Source: Bacteroidales bacterium (GTDB taxonomy: Bacteria > Bacteroidota > Bacteroidia > Bacteroidales > JAFGUD01). Taken from it: 55,981 nucleotides of DNA. The stretch covers positions 1-55,981 of the forward strand of contig JAFGXO010000179.1 in NCBI GenBank assembly GCA_016936595.1, written 5' to 3'. Below are positions 42,636 through 52,800 of this stretch, piece by piece. The notes beneath the pieces are model-generated. The model ran no database searches and had not been told where the DNA came from. It was given only the letters and a program-made list of their open reading frames with translations. Within the stretch, counting starts at the first letter, position 1. Each line of letters starts with the position of its first letter. Made by a program: the position numbers and the translations under genes.

Positions 42636-43064
42636 ATGAAAAAAATAATTCTAATCTTTGTATTCTCTATTTTATTTGTTCCATCTATATTTTCGCAATG
42701 TAGAGAATTTACTAATAACGAAGTAGTGCCCAAATTAGGCGATTTTCTTCTTACCGGAAAATATCATTCAATGAAGCTTGCCGAAGGGGAAGAAATTCTT
42801 ATTTTTAAAACGATTAATAGAGGATTAACTTACCGTTTTGTAGTTATGAGCGAAAATCAAATTCCTCAACCACATTTTATGATTATTGATTGGGATAACA
42901 ATGTATTGTACGATAACCAAACCGACAATAACTCAAATGTTCATGACTTAATTTGCGACAAAACACAAAGAATTAAAATTATCATCAAAATACCTCGCTC
43001 ATCATCAAGTCCCGGCGTTAATGAAGGGTGTGTTGGGTTAGTTATGGGTATTAAAACAAATTAG
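42636..43064 (+). CDS. small exported protein of unknown function
   Basis: This 142-residue protein has a signal peptide (about residues 1-21, ending SIFSQ). The mature part is beta-rich, with cysteines at CREFTNNE, DLICDK and NEGCVG, which could form disulphides in the periplasm. The segment AEGEEILIFKTINRGLTYRFVV suggests a small beta-sandwich. I do not recognise the family. It is 38 bp downstream of the lipoprotein gene and 290 bp upstream of the SrfC-like gene. Confidence 0.7.
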   Translation: MKKIILIFVFSILFVPSIFSQCREFTNNEVVPKLGDFLLTGKYHSMKLAEGEEILIFKTINRGLTYRFVVMSENQIPQPHFMIIDWDNNVLYDNQTDNNSNVHDLICDKTQRIKIIIKIPRSSSSPGVNEGCVGLVMGIKTN

Positions 43065-43324
43065 ATTGGAAGCTTTGCTGAAAAAAATAAATACTAATTT
43101 TTTTAACAAAATTTTTGTAATCATAATTGATTGAACTTGTTAACAAATAAACTACGTAATAATGGCTATATAGCCTAAGAATAATCCTCTATTGAATTAT
43201 TTTACGCTATCCAAAATTAGTATAGGTATTCAAATACTTAAGTAATCTAAATACTTTTAAAAAAAAATATTAAAAATTAAAGTAAAAAATTCACATATCA
43301 TTTTTTAATAATTAAAGAATTTTT

Positions 43325-43332
43325 TATCTTTG
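43325..43332 (+). promoter_or_regulatory. -7 element for the SrfC-like gene
   Basis: TATCTTTG matches TAnnTTTG and ends 21 bp before the ATG at 43354. It overlaps an in-frame TTG (43330) and so excludes that codon as the start. Confidence 0.6.
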
Positions 43333-43353
43333 AGCCAAAGAAAAAAATACGTT

Positions 43354-46188
43354 ATGAGCTTATCAAATGAAGAATTGTCGCAAAAGTGTACACTTATTAA
43401 ACAAGTTATTGATGACGGTATGGGTTGGGTAAACCAAAACGCCGAAGAAGATAAACGTCAAGTAACAATCAGCGACCTTAAAACATACAAACGACATATT
43501 AGCAGATATGCAAATGCGCTTAATAAACGTCCGGCAATTGCAATTTTTGGACAAAGTCAGGTTGGAAAATCTTACCTTGTTTCTAATCTTGCAAAAACCC
43601 CGCAAGCATACTCCTTACTTGTTAAAGTGCCCGGTAGCGGTGATGAAATTGATTTCATCAAAAATATAAACCCCCCCGGAGGAGGGAAAGAAGCAACCGG
43701 ATTAGTAACCCGTTTTACTACCTCTGATAATTACCAGAACGGTTGGAAACCTTTTGAACTGAAAATTTTTACTCAAGCCGACCTCGTTTGTGTTATTGCA
43801 AATGGATATTTCTCTGACATTACTCATTATACTTTTGCTATAGACAGAGAAAAAATTCAGAAAAAAATTCAAGAATTAATCGTTGGAAAAGATAAATCTG
43901 AAAGAACAGGGCTTACAGAAGATGATATTTATAATATAAAAGAGTATTTAAATGATCGTTTTAGAGACCATTTTTTAATTAGAGATTTAAATACAATTAA
44001 TTTTTGGGACGATTTAGCTCAAGTTGTTCCTTACATTGATCCATTAGAACGTTGGAAAATACTTGAGTTTTTATGGGGACAACAACCTTTCTTTACCGAT
44101 TTATTTAAACAATTATCACAAACTCTTAGCCAAATTAAATTTCATAAATCTGTTAGAGTTGATTTAGATGCCCTTACTCCACAATCTGATACCATACTTG
44201 ATGTTCAAAGATTAAGAGAATTTTTTTCTGATGAAAAAAAACCGCCCGTAAAACTTTACGATGGTGCTACTCTTTTAGCCGAAGTTGACAGAAGCTCTTT
44301 AAGTGCATTAACTGCCGAGGTTGTTATGCCTTTAGCCGACGAAACCTCTGAACACCCCAAACGAAAATTTCTTAAAGATGCCGATGTGTTGGATTTTCCC
44401 GGAGCTCGTTCACGTCAGCAAATACCCGAAATAACTTTTGAAGAAAAAGGCGACGAAGATAAACTCTTGGTGTTTTTACGTGGTAAAGTTGCGTATCTTT
44501 TCGATCATTATAATATAAACTTTGAAGTAAGTACTCTTATGTTTTGTCAGGACGACAAACAACCCGAAGTTACCGACTTGCCAAAATTTTTATACGACTG
44601 GATTAGCAAAGTTCATGGCGATTCAACTCAAAAACGTGAAGAACGAGAACGTCAATTAGAATTACTTGTAGGCAAAACCGAAATTGAAAGAATTATTCCA
44701 TTACTCGTTGTATTTACAAAATTCAACATCGAATTAGCCGGAAATCCGGCAACCGAACAATCCGGAGATTTAGGCCCTCACAACGCAAAATGGACTGCCC
44801 GCATTGGAGCTAATTTTGCCGACCAAATGGGTATTTCAATTTCCGATTCTTGGATCGAAAAATGGAACAACAAGGGTTCATTTAAAAATGTTTTTCCATT
44901 ACGCGACCCCAAATGGTCTAAAGCAGTTTACGATGGTTTTGATACTGAAGGAAAAGAAACTAATGTAAAAAGCGAATACGTTGAAAAAATGAAGGATATG
45001 GAAAAAAGTTGGCTTAATCATACCGATGTTATTAAGCACATTCATAATCCCCTCGAAGCCTGGAAAGAAACTACTGATTTAAACAAAAGTGGTTTAGATT
45101 ACATCATTAAATACATGACCCCAACAACCAATCCGATTATTAAACGCGAACAAATAAACGGACGAATTGAAAAACTTCAAATTGAATTAGCTTCACTACT
45201 TCAAAGCTTTTACAGAGGTGGTACAATTGACGAAAAATTGCAAAAAGCTCGTATAAACGCTGCTCAATCCTTTATGCAAATGATGAAAATGCAAAAAGAA
45301 AAAAATTCTTTCGGTCATTTACTTAACTTCCTAATGTTAAAAGAAAACTTATCGTGGAAAATATTTTTTGATTTAATGATGCAAGAGCAAATTGACGATA
45401 CTCCTGTTCAGCAGCAAGATGACACATCTGACGATAAAACTATCCCGATTGATTTAATTGAAATGCTTAATCAATTTATTGATATTAATGAAAACGATAC
45501 TCCCGAAATTATCTTGTCAAAATTAAAAGAATATTTTGCTATTGATGACGATGCTACTCTTAAAGAAGTTATGCAACAAAGCGGTATTAACATCGAAACT
45601 TTGTTAGAAACTCATAAAAGCGATGAAAAACCGCAAAATAAATACGATAAATCGTACATATTTGCAAAAAAACTTTTAAGTGCTTGGCTTTCACATATTA
45701 ATGACTTGAAAAACGATAAATTTCTTGATGATTTTGGAATACAAAAAAATATTGCTGAACTTTTGTTAGAAGAACTTAACAAAAGTAAAAACAGAGTTAA
45801 TCTTAAAAAAATAATAGCCGACACTACTCGTGAGCATATAAAAATGTTTCAATTAACAAGCAATGTTGATATTGTTGCCAGAGTTTCGGCAAATGTGATA
45901 AACAAATTTGTAAATACTTTTGGTTGGGTATATGAAACAAGCGACAAACGTCCAAAAATTAAAAAAACTGATACATCAACAATTTTTGCCGAAATGCCAG
46001 TAAAAGCACCCGCAAAAAAAGATTTAAAATTGGGTATAGAGTTCCCGGGAGAATTGCAATTTGTTCAATGGTCAACCGGTTTACGCTCTTCATTTGAAGC
46101 AAATGTGTATTTTGAAGAAGATGTTAAAGACCCTGAACAAGCTCAAGCTGATGCTAAACTTGGTGTTATCATTCAAAAATTAAACTAA
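43354..46188 (+). CDS. SrfC-family P-loop protein (virulence factor SrfC-like)
   Basis: This 944-residue protein resembles the SrfC/Virul_fac family. The Walker A motif GQSQVGKS is at residues 66-73, followed by PGSGDEIDFIKNINPPGGGKEA and a candidate Walker B/G3 motif VLDFPGARSR (about 346-355). A long central helical region and a beta-rich C terminus (ELQFVQWSTGLRSSFEANVYF) complete it. No signal peptide or membrane helix is obvious, so it should be cytosolic. In other bacteria SrfC is encoded with SrfA and SrfB and is of unclear function; it looks like a large dynamin/septin-like NTPase. Neither partner is next to it here. A strong terminator follows. Confidence 0.82.
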   Translation: MSLSNEELSQKCTLIKQVIDDGMGWVNQNAEEDKRQVTISDLKTYKRHISRYANALNKRPAIAIFGQSQVGKSYLVSNLAKTPQAYSLLVKVPGSGDEIDFIKNINPPGGGKEATGLVTRFTTSDNYQNGWKPFELKIFTQADLVCVIANGYFSDITHYTFAIDREKIQKKIQELIVGKDKSERTGLTEDDIYNIKEYLNDRFRDHFLIRDLNTINFWDDLAQVVPYIDPLERWKILEFLWGQQPFFTDLFKQLSQTLSQIKFHKSVRVDLDALTPQSDTILDVQRLREFFSDEKKPPVKLYDGATLLAEVDRSSLSALTAEVVMPLADETSEHPKRKFLKDADVLDFPGARSRQQIPEITFEEKGDEDKLLVFLRGKVAYLFDHYNINFEVSTLMFCQDDKQPEVTDLPKFLYDWISKVHGDSTQKREERERQLELLVGKTEIERIIPLLVVFTKFNIELAGNPATEQSGDLGPHNAKWTARIGANFADQMGISISDSWIEKWNNKGSFKNVFPLRDPKWSKAVYDGFDTEGKETNVKSEYVEKMKDMEKSWLNHTDVIKHIHNPLEAWKETTDLNKSGLDYIIKYMTPTTNPIIKREQINGRIEKLQIELASLLQSFYRGGTIDEKLQKARINAAQSFMQMMKMQKEKNSFGHLLNFLMLKENLSWKIFFDLMMQEQIDDTPVQQQDDTSDDKTIPIDLIEMLNQFIDINENDTPEIILSKLKEYFAIDDDATLKEVMQQSGINIETLLETHKSDEKPQNKYDKSYIFAKKLLSAWLSHINDLKNDKFLDDFGIQKNIAELLLEELNKSKNRVNLKKIIADTTREHIKMFQLTSNVDIVARVSANVINKFVNTFGWVYETSDKRPKIKKTDTSTIFAEMPVKAPAKKDLKLGIEFPGELQFVQWSTGLRSSFEANVYFEEDVKDPEQAQADAKLGVIIQKLN

Positions 46189-46209
46189 TTTTTATACTTT
46201 TTTTCATTT

Positions 46210-46241
46210 ACAGGCTGTTTTTATAACAGCCTGTTTTTTTA
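46210..46241 (+). terminator. Rho-independent terminator after the SrfC-like gene
   Basis: A 10-bp perfect stem ACAGGCTGTT/AACAGCCTGT with a five-base loop is followed by a T run. It separates the SrfC-like gene from the signalling genes that begin 10 bp later. Confidence 0.9.
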
Positions 46242-46251
46242 ATAAATTAAT

Positions 46252-49200
46252 ATGAATAAATCAGACAAGAGCGACAATAAAATTATCAATAAGCCAACTT
46301 ATTATGTTGGAATAGGGGCTTCGGCTGGAGGACTGGAAGCTTTAGAAGTATTTTTTAAAAACATGCCCAAAAATAGTAACACGGCGTTTATTGTTGTTCA
46401 ACATTTGTCGCCCGACTATAAAAGCATGATGGTTGAATTAATTTCCAGACGTACCGAAATGGAAACTTATCAAATTACTGATGGAATTGATGTTGAAGCA
46501 AATAAAATATACCTAATACCACCAAAAAAAAACCTGTCGCTTTATCATGGTCAATTATTTTTAACCGAACAGATTAAAGTTAATAATATAAATTTACCTA
46601 TTGATATTTTCTTTCGTTCATTAGCTGCCGATCAAAAGAAAAAAGCAATAGGTATTATTCTTTCCGGCACCGGAAGCGACGGAACTTTAGGCATTAAAGC
46701 TATCAAAGAACAAGGTGGTTTAGTTATGGTTCAGGATTTTACTAACGCCAAATTTGACGGAATGCCTAAAAGTGCTTTATCTACCGGCCTTGTTGATTAT
46801 GTGCTAAATGCCGACCAAATGGGCGATGCTCTTGTTAAGTTTATTAGCCACCCAAACGTTATTAACCAAGAAAAATCTATTATCGACAAAAACGAAACCG
46901 ATTTTGTTAAAATCCTGAGCCTTATCAGAAGTAATCTTTCTATCGATTTTTCGTACTATAAACCAAAAACAATTGTTAGAAGAATTGAACGACGAATTAG
47001 TGTAAATCAACTAAAGGATATTGAGGAATATGTTCAACTATTGTTAAATTCTAAAGAAGAATGCGAAATTTTATCGCGTGAATTTTTAATTGGAGTTACT
47101 CAATTTTTTAGAGATATTGAGGCTTTTGAGCATTTAGAAAAACTTGTTATTCCTCGTTTATTCGAAAACAAAAAAAATTCCATACGAATTTGGAGTGTTG
47201 GTTGTTCTACCGGTGAAGAAGCTTATTCTTTGGCCATTTTATGTCAAGAATATATGGACAAGAACAATATAAATATAGATTTAAAAGTTTTTGCAACCGA
47301 TTTAGACAAAGAAGCTGTTAGAATTGCCGGCATGGGAATTTATTCCGAAAGTATAGTAGCAGATGTGCCCGATGAATATCTTTATAAATATTTTATCAAA
47401 AAACACGAAAGCTATCAAATAAATGAAAAGATAAGACAAATGGTTATTTTTGCTAACCATAATATCACAGCCGATCCACCTTTTTCCAAAATTGATATGG
47501 TTACTTGCCGAAATTTACTTATATATTTTAAACCCGAAGTTCAGCAAAAAGTGCTTAACATGTTTCAGTACTCTTTGTTTAACGGAGGATTTATGTTTTT
47601 AGGTAGTAGCGAGAGTATTAACGGAGTTGCCAGTACTTTTGAAGTTATTAATTCTAAATGGAAAATTTTTAAATTTATTGAAGGTGCTACGCCCGGCGTA
47701 TTTAATAACTTTTTTAGTAATTATGGTAAGCTGAAAAATATGAATATTAGTATTCCCAAAATTGAACCTAACTTAAATAACAATGTCAGATATTCTCCAT
47801 TAAATGAATTATACGAAGAAGCATTAACTGTTGTTTCGCCGCCGGGAGTTATTATCGATTACGAAAACACTATTGTTCATTACCTTAATGATGTTCATAA
47901 ATACCTTAACTTTCCAAAAGGAAAACCTAATTATAATTTTATAGAACTTATTGATCCTCAGCTAACTCTTATTATGTCGAACATAATATTTAAAAGCAGG
48001 AAAGAAAAAAAAGAAATTACAATTAATAAATTCAAATATGTTAATGATGAAAAAGTTTGTTTTTTAAACATTTCTGCAAAACAAATAAATCTTGCTAAGT
48101 CTAAAAATGAGTTTGTTATTATTACAATAGTTGAAGAAGTTAATACAAAAACAGAAAACGAAAATATTTCAGATTATAACTTTGATGATGCAACAGCAAC
48201 AAGGATTAAAGAATTAGAAAGAGAATTACAATACAGAGACGAAAATTTACAAACTACAATTGAAGAATTAGAAACCTCTAATGAAGAGTTGCAAGCTACT
48301 AACGAAGAACTTGTTTCTTCAAACGAAGAATTGCAAAGCACAAACGAAGAATTGCAATCTGTAAACGAAGAGCTTTACACCGTTAATTCTCAATATCAAG
48401 AAAAAATTAACGAGCTTACCGAACTTAACAATGATATTAATAATTTGTTAAAAAATACAGATATAGGCACTTTATTCCTTGATAGTAAGTTAATTATAAG
48501 AAAATTTACTAATTCAATATCCAAAACATTAAACATTATGGATATTGACCTCGGAAGACCACTTTCTCATATTACTACTAAATGCAATTACGATAATTTT
48601 TACGAAGATGTAAATAAAGTTCTTAACACTTTGGTTGTAAAAGAAGTTGAACTGAAATCAGATAATGGTGAATGGTTTTTGATGAAAATTCAACCTTACC
48701 GACACCCCGACAATTCTATACATGGTATTACTGTTACTCAAATGTCTATTTCTAACTTGAAAAATGCTCGGACAGAAAATCAAAAACTTAAACAAATTAT
48801 TGATAAAGCATCAATTGGAATTTTAATTTCTGATAAAAATGGAATAATTGAATACGTTAATTCTGAATTTACCAAAATAAGCGGTTATTATCCTGAAGAT
48901 TGTATTTCTAAAAAAGTAAACATTCTTAATTCCAACTTTCATAAAAGAGAATTTTTTGAACACTTATGGAACACTATTTTATCCGGTAAAACTTGGAACG
49001 GAAGTATTAGAAATGCAAAAAAAAGCGGCGAAATTTATTGGGAAAACAACAGTATATCGGCAATTAAAAACTCAAAAGGAGAAATAATTAACTTTATTGC
49101 AATAAAACAAGATATTACTCAAGAAAACTTAATTAACGAAAAATTAAAAATTAAAAAAACAATTATCAACCAAAGTAATAAAATAAGCAAATCAGGCTCT

Positions 49201-49860
49201 TGGACTTATAATTATAATGACGATATTCTTATCTGGTCTGATGAAGTTTATAGAATTTTTGACGTTGAGCCTCAAAACTTTACGCCTACTTTTTCTAATT
49301 TCTTAAAACTTGTGCACCCTGATGACGTAGATTTAGTTAACAATAATTATAAACAAGCTATTGAAAATGGCTTAGCTTACCAATTAGAGCACAGAATTAT
49401 TACACCCAAAAACGAAATTAAAACAGTTATTGAAACATCTGAACAAATTATTGAGCAAGATGGGAGTGTAATTTCAATTGGAGTAATTATGGATATTACT
49501 GAACAAAAAATTCATGAAAATGAACAAAAAATGCTCATTAATACTCTTCCTGTTGGTTTTGCATATCATAAAATTATTTATGACGAAAACAATAAACCTG
49601 TTGATTATGAATTTGTTAACGCTAATAAAATCTTTTGTAAATTATCCAAATTGGATTATAATAATATTATAGGAAAAACAATTAAAGAACTTACTCCCGA
49701 CTTTGATAATGCTTGGATAGAAAAATTTGCAGAAGTTGCTGCAACAGGAAAACAACTTGATTTTGAACAGTACTTAAAAACCTTTAAAAAGAATATAAAA
49801 GTAAAAGCATATTCTCCTCAAAAAAATTATTTTGCAATTATTTTTGAAGAAAAAGAATAA
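46252..49860 (+). CDS. CheB-CheR-PAS fusion signalling protein
   Basis: This 1202-residue protein combines a CheB methylesterase domain (about residues 15-195), a CheR methyltransferase domain (about 205-475), a coiled coil of repeated ELQxTNEEL heptads (about 650-720) and several PAS domains (about 725-1202). The CheB triad is present: GASAGG (S24), QHLSP (H51) and GSDGT (D143). CheR shows [18 protein letters not shown] for SAM binding and [10 protein letters not shown]. No kinase or receiver domain follows within this gene. Such proteins are thought to modify or sense a receptor array outside classical chemotaxis. The histidine kinase gene starts 5 bp later, so the three signalling genes form one operon. 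Confidence 0.9.
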   Translation: MNKSDKSDNKIINKPTYYVGIGASAGGLEALEVFFKNMPKNSNTAFIVVQHLSPDYKSMMVELISRRTEMETYQITDGIDVEANKIYLIPPKKNLSLYHGQLFLTEQIKVNNINLPIDIFFRSLAADQKKKAIGIILSGTGSDGTLGIKAIKEQGGLVMVQDFTNAKFDGMPKSALSTGLVDYVLNADQMGDALVKFISHPNVINQEKSIIDKNETDFVKILSLIRSNLSIDFSYYKPKTIVRRIERRISVNQLKDIEEYVQLLLNSKEECEILSREFLIGVTQFFRDIEAFEHLEKLVIPRLFENKKNSIRIWSVGCSTGEEAYSLAILCQEYMDKNNINIDLKVFATDLDKEAVRIAGMGIYSESIVADVPDEYLYKYFIKKHESYQINEKIRQMVIFANHNITADPPFSKIDMVTCRNLLIYFKPEVQQKVLNMFQYSLFNGGFMFLGSSESINGVASTFEVINSKWKIFKFIEGATPGVFNNFFSNYGKLKNMNISIPKIEPNLNNNVRYSPLNELYEEALTVVSPPGVIIDYENTIVHYLNDVHKYLNFPKGKPNYNFIELIDPQLTLIMSNIIFKSRKEKKEITINKFKYVNDEKVCFLNISAKQINLAKSKNEFVIITIVEEVNTKTENENISDYNFDDATATRIKELERELQYRDENLQTTIEELETSNEELQATNEELVSSNEELQSTNEELQSVNEELYTVNSQYQEKINELTELNNDINNLLKNTDIGTLFLDSKLIIRKFTNSISKTLNIMDIDLGRPLSHITTKCNYDNFYEDVNKVLNTLVVKEVELKSDNGEWFLMKIQPYRHPDNSIHGITVTQMSISNLKNARTENQKLKQIIDKASIGILISDKNGIIEYVNSEFTKISGYYPEDCISKKVNILNSNFHKREFFEHLWNTILSGKTWNGSIRNAKKSGEIYWENNSISAIKNSKGEIINFIAIKQDITQENLINEKLKIKKTIINQSNKISKSGSWTYNYNDDILIWSDEVYRIFDVEPQNFTPTFSNFLKLVHPDDVDLVNNNYKQAIENGLAYQLEHRIITPKNEIKTVIETSEQIIEQDGSVISIGVIMDITEQKIHENEQKMLINTLPVGFAYHKIIYDENNKPVDYEFVNANKIFCKLSKLDYNNIIGKTIKELTPDFDNAWIEKFAEVAATGKQLDFEQYLKTFKKNIKVKAYSPQKNYFAIIFEEKE

Positions 49861-49865
49861 TTCCG

Positions 49866-52800
49866 ATGGATAAAAATACATATAAAAAACTTGAAGATAA
49901 AGCTTTAAAAAAATATCACGATAAAAATATTGACGTTACAAAATTGTCTAAAGACGAAATTGTAAAAGCATTTCAAAGCCTTGAAATTCATCAAATTGAA
50001 CTTGAAATGCAAAATGAGGAACTTATTTTAGTTCAAAAAAAACTACACGAAACACAACAATATTATTTTAACTTATTTAATTCTGCTCCTGTTGGTTACT
50101 TAGAGATAAACTCTGACTTTAAAATTATTGAAGCTAATTTAACATTTTCTGAGTTGATTAATACTGAAAAAAATAAAATTATTAACTCGTATTTTACTAA
50201 TTTTATTTGCGAAGATTTTCAAGATGATTTTTATCTTGCTCTTAAAAATCCTCAAACAAAATCAATGGTTTTAAAAATAAAAAACATTACAAATTTAAAT
50301 ATTTGGGCTAAAATTGATGTTTTATTTAAAAAAAATTCTCAAACCTATTTTCTTACTATTTCTGATATTACCGACCTGAAAATTGCAAATCAAGAAAAAT
50401 TAGAAAATGAAAAAAGATACAAACACCTTTTTGATTCTTCGCCCTTAGGAATACTTGTTTGCAACACGAAAGGTGATATTTTAAATATTAACAAATCAGC
50501 CCTTGATATATTAGGTTCAAAATCGGCATCAGAATCTATTAATAATATCAACATTATTACTAATAAAGCAACAAGAAAATACGGATTATCAGATGTTTTT
50601 TTAAAATGTATCAATGAAAAACAAATTAAATTTATTGAAAAAAATTACACCTCAACTTGGGGAAAAACCGCTTACTTATCGGCTTATTTAAGTCCTTTTA
50701 TTAATGAATATACTAACGATTTAAATATATATATTACTCTTGAAGATATTACAAAAAGAAAACAGGCCGAAGAAAAATCAACCATGCTGTCAAACATTGT
50801 TGAACAAGCAACAACAACAATTGTTACTACAGATTTAGATGGAAATATTACTTATGTTAATAAAGCTTTTGAAAATTTAACCGGTTATTCTTATAACGAG
50901 GCTATTGGCCAAAATCCAAGAATTTTAAACGCCGGTAAACAATCTAAAAATTTTTTTATTGAATTGTGGGATACAATTCTGTCCGGTAATGTTTGGAAGG
51001 GGGAATTTATTAACAAGAAAAAAAATGGCGAAGAATTTTACGAAGAAGCTTTAATATCTCCTTTAATTGAAGAAAACGGAACTATTTCGGGCTTTTTTGC
51101 AGTAAAAAAAGACATTACTTTAAGAAAAATTGCCGAAAATAAACTTAAAGAAAGCGAAGAAAAATACACAATTTTATTCGAAAAATCAACTATTCCTACT
51201 GTGTTGGTTAATGAAGATGGCGGTATTGCTTATTTTAATGAAAAAGCCTACAAAACCCTCGAATATTCTAAAGATGAATTTGCAAAACTATACTTATCAG
51301 ATATTGATATTTACGAAAAAATTAGTGATGTAAAAAAACGGTTATCTGAAATTTCAAAAAAAGGTTACGTTGAATTTGAAACCATTCACAAAACAAAAAA
51401 TGGTAATTTTCTTAATATTTTTGTTACATCTACACTAATTAAAATTTCAGGTGTAAAATATTATTTAAGCACATTTGTTGATATTACTCACAGAATAACA
51501 GTAGAGAAAAAATTAAAAGAAAGTGAAGAGAAATTTAGAGCTATTTATGAACAAGCCTCTGCAGGTATTATTATTGCTAATATTGACTCAAAAATTACTG
51601 ATATTAACCCAATGATGTGCCAAATAATTGGATATTCTAAAAACGAATTATTAGCATTATCGGTTCGAGAAATAATTCACCCCGATGATGTAGTTCTTGA
51701 TTATAAGCGTATTACAAAGACAATTGATGCAGGTGAAATAAAAAAAACAATCCAAAAAAGATTTATAGGAAAAAATGGAAACACTATTTGGGCAAATGTT
51801 TCTATAAGGGTTAAAAAAGATGAAAAAAATAACCCTGTTGGTGTTATTTTAGTTATTGCAGACATTACTCCCCAAAAAAATGCTGAAAATTTATTAAAAG
51901 AAAATCAAAAAAGACTTGATTTAATATTAAATTCTTTTACCGAGCCGGTTTATGTTGTTTCCTCCGATCATAAAGTGATTTTTGCTAATAAAGCTATGAA
52001 AAAACAATATGGCCAAAAAATTTTCCATCAGCATTGCCATAAAACTATTTTTGACAGCTCCCAAGAATGCAATTGGTGTGGTTTTAATTCTCTGAACAGT
52101 AATAATAGAGTAAAAACTTTTGAACTTTTTTTTGATAGAGAAAATAAATACAAAGAGGTTACTAACATTCTTTTGGATAACGGAAATAAGTTAACTGTTT
52201 TTCACGACATTACAGACCTGAAAAAAGCACAAGCTGAAATTAAGGAAAACGAGCAAAAGTATATTGCTATTTTTGAAAAAGCACTTAATCCTATACTTGT
52301 TATTGATAAAGATGGATTTATTGTGCAATTTAATGAAGTAGCATATAAACAATTAGGATACTCAAAAGAAGAATATTCAAAATTGCATATTTCAGATATT
52401 GATTTAAATGATGCTTCTGAGGTGGTTAAAGAAAGATTACAATATATTAAAAAACACCGTTCTTTTTCTTTTGAAACTAAACACATAACAAAATCCGGAG
52501 AAATTTTAGATGTTTTTGTTAAAACTTCAGTAATTTATATTAAAAATGAATTGTTTTATCTTGCTATTTTCGATGATGTTACTCCAATTAAAAAAGCAGA
52601 AGAGGAAATAAAAAATTACTCTCAAAAATTAAAAGAAGCTCAAAAGCTCTCACAAATGGGTAATTGGGAATTAGATTACATCAATAATAAGCTGTTTTTT
52701 TCCGACGAAATTTGCCGTATTCTTGAAACTAATTTACAAAATACTTATAATACTTATGATACTTTTTTAAATTTTGTATATCAACAAGATAAAGAAATGG

